Shown: positions 7,958 to 14,516, numbered from the stretch's first letter. The stretch is DNA of 64,000 nucleotides from Bacteroidales bacterium (GCA_017523725.1 JAFWVY010000066.1:1-64000), one strand, 5' to 3'. Translations and numbers: made by a program. Notes: generated by a model not told the origin, from the letters alone.

Positions 7958-8614
7958 ATGAAAATAAATGAAAGATTAAGCCTGATAATAAATGAGTTAT
8001 ATAAGGGCAACAAGCGTTCATTTTCTAAACAGATAGGGGTGTCTCCCACTGTTATTGAGAATGTAGTGGGCACAAGACAGGGTAAGCCATCGTTTGATGT
8101 TTTGGAGAAAATATGCTCAAATGCGAACATATCTCCCGAGTGGCTGCTGACGGGAAACGGCGACATGTTGCGTGGCGGACAGGCCAAACCCGGTGCTGTC
8201 ATGTCGTACGACGAGAAGAGCGGCGTGCCGTACTACGCCGTGGACTTCATCGGCGGCTTCGACTTCGTGCTGAACAGCCAGCAGGCGACGCCGGACGCGC
8301 GGATCGTCTTCCCGCAGTTCAACCGCGCGGAGTGCTGGGTGGACATATCGGGCAACAGCATGGAGCCGCTGATATCGTCGGGCGACCTCATCGCCCTGCG
8401 GCGCATAGAGGACTGGCAGGACAACATCCTCTACGGCGAGGTGTACGCTATCGTGACGGACCAGTACCGCACCGTCAAGCGCATACGCCGGTCCGCGCTG
8501 CCGGACCACATACGCCTCGTACCGGAGAATCCGGAGTACGACGCCCAGGACATCGCGTCATCGGCCGTGGTGGCGGTGTTCGCCGTGTTGGGCTGCGCCA
8601 AGAGGATAGGATGA
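7958..8614 (+). CDS. CI-like phage repressor, HTH plus S24 peptidase domain
   Basis: 218 aa. The N-terminal HTH spans about residues 18-66 and ends in ISPEWLLTGNGDM. The C-terminal S24/LexA-like domain has the nucleophile in GNSMEP (S134) and the general base K174 in YRTVKRIRR. Its role is to keep the leftward early operon silent and possibly to self-cleave or be inactivated on DNA damage; no Ala-Gly cleavage pair is seen in the linker (about 72-95), so autocleavage is unproven. The ATG at 7958 was chosen because upstream residues are A+T-rich leader. The HTH half is A+T-rich and the peptidase half G+C-rich, hinting at a mosaic gene. Confidence 0.92.
   Translation: MKINERLSLIINELYKGNKRSFSKQIGVSPTVIENVVGTRQGKPSFDVLEKICSNANISPEWLLTGNGDMLRGGQAKPGAVMSYDEKSGVPYYAVDFIGGFDFVLNSQQATPDARIVFPQFNRAECWVDISGNSMEPLISSGDLIALRRIEDWQDNILYGEVYAIVTDQYRTVKRIRRSALPDHIRLVPENPEYDAQDIASSAVVAVFAVLGCAKRIG
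8118..8130. repeat. Intragenic copy of the operator-like 12-mer
   Basis: CAAATGCGAACA inside the repressor gene (codons about 54-58) is identical to 7893-7904 in the control region. An internal operator could allow looping or autoregulation; coincidence is possible because the copy is coding. Confidence 0.45.
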
Positions 8615-8616
8615 AT

Positions 8617-8624
8617 TATTTTTG
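8617..8624 (+). promoter_or_regulatory. -7 box before the BRO/DinD-like gene
   Basis: TATTTTTG fits TAnnTTTG and begins 3 nt after the repressor stop, leaving a leader of about 12 nt. It would allow the downstream gene to be expressed separately from the repressor. Confidence 0.5.
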
Positions 8625-8642
8625 CCGAAAACATATACCGCC

Positions 8643-9479
8643 ATGTCAAACTCGGAACAGATACAGCTTTTTGAAGACAGACAGATAAGAACAGCCTGGA
8701 ATGAGGCTGAGGGAAAATGGTATTTCTCGATTATCGACATCATTTCCGTTCTCGTGGAAACGGACCGCCCAAGGAAATACTGGGCGGACCTGAAGAAGAA
8801 ACTGGAGACGGAGGGGAGTAAAGTGTCCGAAAAAATCGGACAGTTGAAAATGAAAGCCCCGGACGGCAAGATGCGTCTGACCGACGTGGCCGACCAGGAG
8901 CAGCTCTTCCGCCTCATACAGTCCATTCCTTCGCCCAAGGCTGAGCCGGTTAAGCTGTGGATGGCGCAGGTGGCCTCCCTCCGCATAGACCAGATGCAGG
9001 ACCCGGAACTGAGCATCGGTCAGGCCATCGCCGACTACAGGCGATTGGGCTATAGCGAGGCTTGGATCAACCAGCGCATCAAGAGTATCGAGGTCCGCAA
9101 GGAACTGACCGACGAATGGGAGCGCAGCGGCGTACAGGGGCAGCAGTATGCGTCTCTCACCGACATCATCACCAGGACCTGGAGCGGGATGACCACCCGC
9201 GAATATAAACGGCACAAGGGCCTGAAGAAGGAGAACCTCAGGGACAACATGACCAACATCGAGCTTGCGCTGAACATCCTGGCGGAGGCCTCCACGACGG
9301 AGATATCCAGGCAGCGCAATCCGAAGGACTTTACGCAGAATGCCGCGGTGGCTAAGGCCGGCGGCAATACGGCCAGGGTCGCCCGCGCCCAGCTGGAGAA
9401 GGAGCTCGGCCGCACCGTCATCAGCAGCGACAAGGCGGCGGACCATCTGCTTCCGGGTGAGGACAGCGGCTCAGAGTAA
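8643..9479 (+). CDS. BRO-N/DinD-like antirepressor or damage-inducible protein
   Basis: 278 aa. Residues about 5-110 match the BRO-N fold used by phage antirepressors and DinD (IRTAWNEAEGKWYFSIIDII, then RLTDVADQEQLFRLIQSIPS). The second half (RRLGYSEAWINQRI, KELTDEWERSGVQGQQYASL) is the conserved C-terminal region of DinD-like proteins. By family it could relieve CI repression or act in the SOS response; its place directly after the repressor supports a lysogeny-control role, which is inferred. A TTG at 8622 would add 7 residues but overlaps the putative -7 box, so ATG 8643 is preferred. Confidence 0.85.
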   Translation: MSNSEQIQLFEDRQIRTAWNEAEGKWYFSIIDIISVLVETDRPRKYWADLKKKLETEGSKVSEKIGQLKMKAPDGKMRLTDVADQEQLFRLIQSIPSPKAEPVKLWMAQVASLRIDQMQDPELSIGQAIADYRRLGYSEAWINQRIKSIEVRKELTDEWERSGVQGQQYASLTDIITRTWSGMTTREYKRHKGLKKENLRDNMTNIELALNILAEASTTEISRQRNPKDFTQNAAVAKAGGNTARVARAQLEKELGRTVISSDKAADHLLPGEDSGSE

Positions 9480-9495
9480 CAGGGGAGGATACATC

Positions 9496-9780
9496 ATGCA
9501 GACGGACGACAGCAGGCAGGTGGTGCTGCGTTTCTTCGAGGCGCTGTACGCGCTGAAGGCGGCGCACGCGATACGCGGGAAGAAGACGTTCACCGACCGC
9601 TACGGCATCAACCGGTGGAACATGAACACGCTGGAGAAGGAGCCGTACCGCGACATCTTCCAGCCGGCGTGGCTGACATACCTGGTGCGCGACTACGGCG
9701 TGTCGGCCGAATGGCTGCTGACCGGCGCCGGGGAGATGATGCAGGGGGAAGCCGGAAAGGGGAGAGGGCGGAAGGGGTGA
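9496..9780 (+). CDS. Small HTH protein resembling the repressor N-terminal domain
   Basis: 94 aa. The segment from KKTFTDRYGI to VSAEWLLTGAGEMM parallels the CI-like repressor (NKRSFSKQIGV to ISPEWLLTGNGDML), including the EWLLTGxGxM signature at the end of the HTH, but there is no peptidase domain. It may compete for or modulate the same operators. A purine-rich AGGGGAGGA lies just before the ATG, an unusually good ribosome-binding site for this genome. It is 16 nt after the BRO/DinD-like gene, so the two are probably co-transcribed. Confidence 0.75.
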   Translation: MQTDDSRQVVLRFFEALYALKAAHAIRGKKTFTDRYGINRWNMNTLEKEPYRDIFQPAWLTYLVRDYGVSAEWLLTGAGEMMQGEAGKGRGRKG

Positions 9781-9817
9781 AACCCTATAGTTTTTTTTGT
9801 TAAAAAAATGTAAAAAA

Positions 9818-9848
9818 TTTGTTTCGCATAAAAATATTCGCACCTTTG
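9818..9848 (+). promoter_or_regulatory. Promoter of the putative small RNA before the NYN gene
   Basis: TTTG at 9818-9821 and CACCTTTG at 9841-9848 are separated by 19 nt, the ideal Bacteroidetes -33/-7 spacing, although the first T of TAnnTTTG is C. Predicted transcription start is about 9853-9856. Confidence 0.6.
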
Positions 9849-9853
9849 CGGAA

Positions 9854-9909
9854 ACAAAGCACCGCCATACTTTCTTGTATGGTTCAAGCCGCTCCTGAAG
9901 CGGCTTTTT
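9854..9909 (+). ncRNA. Putative 56-nt structured RNA upstream of the NYN gene
   Basis: Between the promoter and the NYN start codon lie two back-to-back perfect hairpins: CCATAC/GTATGG (9865-9882, 6-nt loop) and AAGCCGCT/AGCGGCTT (9886-9906, 5-nt loop) running into a T tract. This is the layout of a compact free-standing RNA ending at an intrinsic terminator. Alternatively it is an attenuating leader of the NYN mRNA. No Rfam family is recognised. Ends are estimated from the promoter and terminator. Confidence 0.5.
9886..9909 (+). terminator. Intrinsic terminator before the NYN gene
   Basis: An 8-bp perfect stem with loop CCTGA is followed by TTTTT (9905-9909), of which the first two bases belong to the stem. 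It lies 14 nt before the NYN start, so full-length NYN mRNA requires readthrough or a start inside this interval. Confidence 0.7.
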
Positions 9910-9923
9910 ACTTTAAATAGCAT

Positions 9924-10604
9924 ATGGACAAAAAGAGAGTGACCTTCTACGTGGACGGCTTCAATTTCTACTATGGCCTAAAGCGCAAAAAACAAGTGGA
10001 TATCAAATGGAAACGGTACTATTGGATAGACGTCGTAAAGTTTTTTGAACAATTCATCGGCCATGACCAAATACTGTCAAGGGTTATTTACTTCACGGCA
10101 TCCCCTCTTGACCCGAATGAAAGCAGTCGCCAAAGTGCCTTCTTAAATGCCAATTCCATTCTTCATCCAGACACATTCCAGATAGAACGGGGTAAGTATA
10201 TTAATAAGCCGATAGAGTGCCCTAATTGCCATTTTGCCATCAATCGTCCGGAAGAAAAAAAGACGGATGTCAATCTTTCCGTCCGCATGATGGGGGATTG
10301 CTTCAAAAACGAAACCGACATTGTGGTACTTGTCAGTGCGGATACCGATTTAATACCGCCTATAGATTTTATCCTGAAAAACTTTCCCGATAAAAGAATC
10401 AAGGTCTACTTTCCTCCGACAAACCACAGCTCTGATATTGATGGCTATATGAAGGCGCATAAATCGAAGATCGTTAGACTGGAGGCTAGCGAGGTAAAAT
10501 TTAGAAACGCTATTATGCCGGACAATGTTACTGTAGGGGCGAGTACTTACAAGATCCCGGAAAAATGGAAAATCCCAGGTGAGAACTTCTCGGCCGCAGA
10601 ATAA
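9924..10604 (+). CDS. NYN-domain (PIN-like) ribonuclease
   Basis: 226 aa. The NYN/LabA-type fold is shown by VTFYVDGFNFYYGL (D11, N14) at the N-terminus, KKTDVNLSVRM (D115) in the middle and VVLVSADTDLIPPI (D140, D142), which supply the acidic metal-binding set. CPNC at 99-102 suggests a partial zinc knuckle. Such proteins are metal-dependent RNases; the family's physiological targets are mostly unknown. It is much more A+T-rich than the flanking phage genes, pointing to separate acquisition. The only RNA signal upstream is the two-hairpin unit at 9854-9909. No ribosome-binding site is evident. Confidence 0.85.
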   Translation: MDKKRVTFYVDGFNFYYGLKRKKQVDIKWKRYYWIDVVKFFEQFIGHDQILSRVIYFTASPLDPNESSRQSAFLNANSILHPDTFQIERGKYINKPIECPNCHFAINRPEEKKTDVNLSVRMMGDCFKNETDIVVLVSADTDLIPPIDFILKNFPDKRIKVYFPPTNHSSDIDGYMKAHKSKIVRLEASEVKFRNAIMPDNVTVGASTYKIPEKWKIPGENFSAAE

Positions 10605-10852
10605 AAAAGAAGAAAAAGAGAAAGTGAACCGGTAACAATCCGTAACCGGTTGACGGAAAAAGAGGGAGCTGAAGAAGGACTGTATGGTCGGTATCGAAAC
10701 ATTGACTGAGTGTGTTGGAAACGGGTGCTTCCTGACCAATCTTAAAGGCAAACAGCAGTTAGTAAAGAACTTTATTTTTTATGGCAGGGGCAACAACTGT
10801 TGCTTTTTAGGCATATCCTTTGTTACTTTGCAACGCAAAAGCACACACAACC
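10605..10852. other. Intergenic region between NYN and hicB
   Basis: No convincing gene. It has an inverted repeat AACCGGT (10627-10633)/ACCGGTT (10645-10651) with an 11-nt loop and no T tract, and a weak terminator at 10790-10808. A candidate promoter TTACTTTGC at about 10823-10831 lies just before hicB. The 60-codon frame at 10684-10866 has no recognisable protein features. Confidence 0.5.
10790..10808 (+). terminator. Weak intrinsic terminator after the NYN gene
   Basis: Stem GCAAC/GTTGC with loop AACT followed by TTTTT. Only 5 bp, so moderate confidence; it would separate NYN transcription from hicBA. Confidence 0.45.
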
Positions 10853-11224
10853 ATGAAGGCGAGTAATTACATACGGATTCAAAAAAACAAAATTGAAGCC
10901 GCACTTGATGTGTTTGTATATAAGAAAGACGGGGTGTTTTATGCATATTCCCCTGCCCTGGATTTGGTTGGATACGACTATACGGAAGATGGCGCAAAAG
11001 AGTCCTTCGGGGTCGTAATGCAGGATTTCTTTGAATTTGGAATAAAGCGCAATACCCTTGAAGCAGATTTGACCAGTCACGGATGGAAAGAAGAGAAGAA
11101 ATCCGAATTTGAGATTCCGAATATCTGGGCGGTTCTTGCAAATAGCCCGGAAGGGAATAAGCTGGCTCTTACACAATACGAAAAAACATCCGTTCCCTTC
11201 GAACACGAACTCGCTTACTGCTAA
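10853..11224 (+). CDS. hicB: HicB-like antitoxin
   Basis: 123 aa. The N-terminal half has the degenerate RNase H-like fold of HicB: EAALDVFVYKKDGVFYAYSPALDLVGYDYTE arranged in strands, then a helix EDGAKESFGVVMQDFFEFGI. The C-terminal part shows no clear DNA-binding motif. It would neutralise the downstream HicA RNase and perhaps autoregulate the pair. Its stop overlaps the hicA start in TAATG, so the two are translationally coupled. Antitoxin-first order is the reverse of the classical hicAB layout. The identification rests largely on the pairing with hicA. Confidence 0.75.
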   Translation: MKASNYIRIQKNKIEAALDVFVYKKDGVFYAYSPALDLVGYDYTEDGAKESFGVVMQDFFEFGIKRNTLEADLTSHGWKEEKKSEFEIPNIWAVLANSPEGNKLALTQYEKTSVPFEHELAYC

Positions 11225-11460
11225 TGGGCAAATTCGGCAACATTTCCATAGCAAGATACAGGCGAATCCTCGCCAAGCTAGGGCTGGAGTTTGTAAGGAC
11301 AAAAGCCGGACACGAAATGTGGTACAAAGAGGGGATGATGCGGAACGTGGTTTTCCAAACGCATGTTGACCCTGTGCCGGAAGATATTGTCTCTAAAAAC
11401 AATAAAACAATCGGAGTTTCAAATGCGGACTTTGAAGCTGTCCTGAAAGAAGTAAAATAA
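11224..11460 (+). CDS. hicA: HicA-type mRNA interferase toxin
   Basis: 78 aa, the normal HicA size. The dsRBD-like fold is seen in the helix YRRILAKLGLEFVRTKAGHE, with H30 at the place of the catalytic histidine of the GSH motif, followed by the strand MWYKEG and a basic segment. NVVFQTHVDPVP matches the family's second strand. It is a ribosome-independent RNase that degrades mRNA when free of HicB. It starts on the last base of the hicB stop codon. A hairpin with a T-rich tail follows at about 11483-11513. Confidence 0.85.
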   Translation: MGKFGNISIARYRRILAKLGLEFVRTKAGHEMWYKEGMMRNVVFQTHVDPVPEDIVSKNNKTIGVSNADFEAVLKEVK

Positions 11461-11482
11461 CAGGATATTCTCCAAGCGAAGA

Positions 11483-11513
11483 AGCGGTAGGCAAGCAGCC
11501 CGCTGCTTTTCTT
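11483..11513 (+). terminator. Possible terminator after hicBA
   Basis: AGCGG (11483-11487) pairs with CCGCT (11500-11504) across a 12-nt loop, followed by GCTTTTCTTT. The stem is short, so this is tentative. Confidence 0.35.
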
Positions 11514-11574
11514 TAGAAGGCTGGACGGGTGAATGATTTTTGGCCGGGGCGGCAGATTGGGGGAGGAATATTCG

Positions 11575-11582
11575 TATTTTTG
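11575..11582 (+). promoter_or_regulatory. -7 box just before the ImmA/IrrE gene
   Basis: TATTTTTG, an exact TAnnTTTG match, ends 8 nt before the ATG at 11591, implying a leaderless or nearly leaderless mRNA. No good -33 element at the usual spacing. Confidence 0.55.
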
Positions 11583-11590
11583 TGCGGAAT

Positions 11591-12697
11591 ATGGCCGTAA
11601 GGATTGATATCGCAGGTAACATGCTCGAATGGGCTATCACTCGGGCCGGCTATTCTTTGGGACAATATCTAGAAAATAGCCAAGATGTCGCAGCTTGGGT
11701 GAGGGGCGAAAAAAAGCCGACGATAAAACAGCTGGAGGCTTTTGCAAAAGGGCTTCATGTGCCTTTCGGCTATCTGTTTTTGCAGAAGCCGCCGGTTGAG
11801 AAATCTCCGATTCCTTTCTTCAGGGGCGGAGCCAACAGTGGCGACCTTGATCTCAACACATATGACACGGTTCTCGATCTTCAGCGCCGACAGGAATGGC
11901 TGGTAGATTATTTGAGCGAGAATGATTTTGAAAAAAAAAGCTTCGTGGGATCGATGCAGGGCTGCAACTCCGCCGCCGACTTAGTGTCCACGGTGCGAAA
12001 GTTACTCGGTCTGGAGCCGACATGGGCTTTCTCATTTCACAGTAATGAGAGCGCCGTCAATCATGTGGCCGAGCTGTTTGAGGAGCTTGGTATTGTTGTT
12101 ACATTCAACGGGGTAGTAGGAAATAATACGCGCCGGCCGATTGATGTAAATCAGTGCAGGGGATTTGCTCTCGTCGACGACATGGCCCCCTTCATCTTCG
12201 TAAACAGCGCGGACAGCAAAACGGCTCAGCTTTTCACGTTAATACATGAGTTCGTTCATCTGCTCCTCGGTGTCAGCTCCGGGTACGGCGGGAATAACGG
12301 CTTTGAAGGGGACAGCACTGAGAGACTTTGCGACAAAGCCTCCGCAAACTTCCTGGTTCCAGAGGATGCGCTCAGGGCAAACTGGACGAATGTCGAACAG
12401 ACGGCAAAAAAATTCAGGGTGAGCGGACTGGTCGTAGCCAGGCGCGCGAAGGATGTGGGCCTTATTACAGGGACTCAATTCAAGGATTATTACGCCGGTT
12501 ACCTGGCAAGGCCCGTGCAGGACAAAGCCCGCCGCTCCGGCGGCGACTTTAATCTCGTCGCAAGGAAAAGGATAGGGATAACATTTGCTGTTTATGTCCA
12601 TAACGCTGTCAGGACAAGCCAGCTGTCTCAGGTTGAGGCATACAGGCTCACGGGGCTCTACGGTAAGACTTATACCAATTTTATGTCTAAACTATAG
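11591..12697 (+). CDS. HTH-ImmA/IrrE family metallopeptidase, putative antitoxin
   Basis: 368 aa. An XRE-like HTH occupies about residues 11-64 (QDVAAWVRGEKKPTIKQLEAFAKGL). The ImmA/IrrE zinc protease core has HExxH as HEFVH (H219-E220-H223) and a downstream E244 in the STERLCDKASANFLVP segment as third ligand. Relatives cleave repressors during stress or serve as antitoxin-regulators. It is followed after 12 nt by a PIN RNase gene, a recurrent pairing. The ATG at 11591 was chosen because it follows the -7 box; upstream in-frame codons overlap that promoter. Lower G+C than the phage genes. Confidence 0.9.
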   Translation: MAVRIDIAGNMLEWAITRAGYSLGQYLENSQDVAAWVRGEKKPTIKQLEAFAKGLHVPFGYLFLQKPPVEKSPIPFFRGGANSGDLDLNTYDTVLDLQRRQEWLVDYLSENDFEKKSFVGSMQGCNSAADLVSTVRKLLGLEPTWAFSFHSNESAVNHVAELFEELGIVVTFNGVVGNNTRRPIDVNQCRGFALVDDMAPFIFVNSADSKTAQLFTLIHEFVHLLLGVSSGYGGNNGFEGDSTERLCDKASANFLVPEDALRANWTNVEQTAKKFRVSGLVVARRAKDVGLITGTQFKDYYAGYLARPVQDKARRSGGDFNLVARKRIGITFAVYVHNAVRTSQLSQVEAYRLTGLYGKTYTNFMSKL

Positions 12698-12709
12698 GGG
12701 CTGGAGTTG

Positions 12710-13201
12710 ATGGCGTACTTGTTAGACACGAATATTTTGATAGAGGCGAAGAACAAAATGCCCTTTGATCTGTTTCCCTCATTTTGGACTCGGCTAGGAG
12801 AGCAAATTGCGGCCGGGAAGGTGTTTTCAAGTGTAAAAGTAAGGGAGGAGATAGAGAGGGGCAACGATGATGATCCGCTTATCCAATGGCTGGATGATCT
12901 TCCGGAAACATTCTTCCTTCCTTTGGACGGCAACATATTGGCTGAATATGCAGTGCTGATTAATTGGGCGAACTCGAATACCCGATACAAGCCCGCGGCA
13001 AAGGCGCAGTTCGCCAGCGCTGATGTCGCCGATGCCTTTTTAGTCGCGACATCTGCTGCAAAGGACTTAATTCTTGTTACCCATGAAGTGCCAGAACCCA
13101 AAAGCCAAAAGAGCGTCAAGATTCCAGATGCCGCCAACGTGCTCTCAGTCAAGTGCTGTACATTGGTTGAGATGCTCCGCTCTTTGGGCGTTACAATTTA
13201 G
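12710..13201 (+). CDS. DUF4411 PIN-domain ribonuclease, putative toxin
   Basis: 163 aa. PIN catalytic acids are present: LLDTNILIEA (D6, E12), KVREEIERG (E48) and ASADVADAFLVATA-like ASADVADAF (D105, D108), with a final VTHE strand. DUF4411 proteins are full length at about 160 aa, so the gene looks intact. It lies 12 nt after the HTH-ImmA/IrrE gene and is probably its operon partner, forming a toxin-antitoxin-like unit in which the upstream protein restrains the RNase. An adjacent TTG at 12707 could serve as start one codon earlier. Its stop codon abuts a converging kinase gene relic. Confidence 0.88.
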   Translation: MAYLLDTNILIEAKNKMPFDLFPSFWTRLGEQIAAGKVFSSVKVREEIERGNDDDPLIQWLDDLPETFFLPLDGNILAEYAVLINWANSNTRYKPAAKAQFASADVADAFLVATSAAKDLILVTHEVPEPKSQKSVKIPDAANVLSVKCCTLVEMLRSLGVTI

Positions 13202-13320
13202 TTTTCTTGGTGCCGGTCTCCGTTCCCTATAATACTGTCGAAGATGATTGTGGATATCAGTCTGTCAACGAAGTCGGTACCTCTGAATTTCGAGTTATAG
13301 TGCCCCGCAAGGATTAGAGG
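13198..13320 (-). pseudogene. Relic of a HipA/PI-kinase-like gene
   Basis: The minus strand reads about 40 codons ending IIFDSIIGNGDRHQEN then TAA. GNxDRHxxN is the catalytic loop of HipA and related PI3/4-kinase-like bacterial kinases, and the preceding FRGTDFVDRLIST is plausible for the helix before it. The frame stops right after the catalytic Asn, where the converging PIN gene ends, and has no N-terminal half: upstream it runs into a repeat tract and then the integrase. So both ends are missing and it cannot be functional. Identification is from this one motif. Confidence 0.6.
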
Positions 13321-13366
13321 GAAATTCCCTCTAAGTCCCTCTAATTCCCCCTGAATCCCCAACCCC
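13314..13366. repeat. Palindrome and C-rich tandem repeats at integrase 3' end
   Basis: A perfect 21-nt palindrome (13314-13334; arms TTAGAGGGAA and TTCCCTCTAA) is followed by imperfect 10-nt direct repeats GTCCCTCTAA (13335-13344) and TTCCCCCTGAA (13345-13355), then TCCCCAACCCC. The tract lies 2 nt beyond the integrase stop codon. It could be a set of integrase arm sites, part of an att site, or decayed sequence. Confidence 0.6.
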
Positions 13367-13367
13367 T

Positions 13368-14516
13368 TTAATCTGTCGGCATTATGTCCGGAATTGCCGC
13401 CACCGCTGCCTGCTTGTTCTTGTCCAGGACGCGGGCGTATATCTGCGTCGTGGTGAGTTTCCGGTGGCCGAGGAGTTTGCTCACGGTGTAGAGATCCGTG
13501 CCGAGGTCGAGCATCATCGTCGCGAAGGTGTGGCGTGCGCAGTGAAACGTGATCGTCTTGTTTATCCCGGCCCGTGCGACCCACTCCTTTATCACGCTGT
13601 TCGTGTAGAAGGGCGTGTGGATGTCCGGAAAGACCGGATCCCCGGGAGCCCCCTCCGTCCCCATCAGGTTGCGGGCCTGCGCAGTGATGTCGAGGTATTC
13701 CTGTCCGCCCGTCTTTTTCTGCTGGAAGATGATGCGGGTGAAGTCTCCCTGGCGGTGCACCTGGCTCCAGGTGAGCCGTTCGATGTCGCTCCGGCGCAGC
13801 CCCGTGAGACAGCTGAAGAGGAAGGCCGCCTTGACGGCCGGGAGCTTGCATTCCGTCGCGGCGAGCTGTCTCACCTCATCTACGGTAAGGTACATGCGCG
13901 TAGCGTCTTCGGCCTTGAACCCGGCTATCCCCCGGAGCGGGTTTACGGAGATGATGCCTTCGTTGTACGCGGAGTTGATACAGGCCCGCAGCTTGTTGAA
14001 GTAGCACATCTTGCTGTTCCGGGACAGAGGCGCGTCCTTCCGCCGCTCCCGCACGTCGTGTTCCCACGCCTTCGCGTCGTTTTCGAGATAGTCCTTGAAG
14101 CCCTTTATCCAGGCCGGCGTTATGTCGGCGAAGGTTATGGATTCCCGTCGCTCATATTTTTTCAGGTGATGGAGACAGCTGCGCCAGTTGCCCCAGTTGT
14201 CCCGGCTTTCGGTGCTGATGCGCCTTTCGCAGAGCATCCGGTAGTAGTCAAAGAAGCGGATGTCTGCCGCTGCCTGCCGCTGAAATCCGAACTGGCCGTT
14301 GCGCAGTTCGACGAGACGCTTCGCCCGCACCGCCTCGGCGAGCTGGAGCGTCTGCCGGTTCGCCTCCTTGTCGGCCCTCGTCCGTTCCGGGACGAGATAT
14401 AGTTTAAGGTATTCGTACGAGCGCCGTCCGTCAAGATATATGTCAAGATACAGGCTTTCACGCCCGGAGGGGGTGACGCGCCGCCTGAGCCGGATTGGTT
14501 CTTTGCTTTGTCCCAT
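13368..14516 (-). CDS. Tyrosine recombinase/integrase
   Basis: 382 aa, Bacteroidetes phage/transposon integrase type: N-terminal arm-binding segment (about 8-80), SAM-like core-binding domain (about 85-185) and catalytic domain (about 205-375). The full active-site set is present: R241 in TGLRRSDI, K268 (QQKKTGG), H325-x2-R328 in HCARHTFA, H351 in LLGHRKLTTTQ and nucleophile Y360. It inserts and excises the element and is the rightmost element gene before the core chromosome. The ATG at 14516 was chosen; an open frame reaches 14714 but those residues are Thr/Ala repeat and leader translation. Confidence 0.93.
   Translation of the reverse strand: MGQSKEPIRLRRRVTPSGRESLYLDIYLDGRRSYEYLKLYLVPERTRADKEANRQTLQLAEAVRAKRLVELRNGQFGFQRQAAADIRFFDYYRMLCERRISTESRDNWGNWRSCLHHLKKYERRESITFADITPAWIKGFKDYLENDAKAWEHDVRERRKDAPLSRNSKMCYFNKLRACINSAYNEGIISVNPLRGIAGFKAEDATRMYLTVDEVRQLAATECKLPAVKAAFLFSCLTGLRRSDIERLTWSQVHRQGDFTRIIFQQKKTGGQEYLDITAQARNLMGTEGAPGDPVFPDIHTPFYTNSVIKEWVARAGINKTITFHCARHTFATMMLDLGTDLYTVSKLLGHRKLTTTQIYARVLDKNKQAAVAAIPDIMPTD

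Noticed and set aside
9781-10852. CRISPR array or retron in the intergenic gaps around the NYN gene
   Set aside because: The hairpins are single copies without regular direct repeats and spacers, and there is no reverse transcriptase gene in the window.
10684-10866. A 60-codon frame upstream of hicB
   Set aside because: It runs through a terminator-like hairpin and into hicB out of frame, with no conserved-looking sequence.
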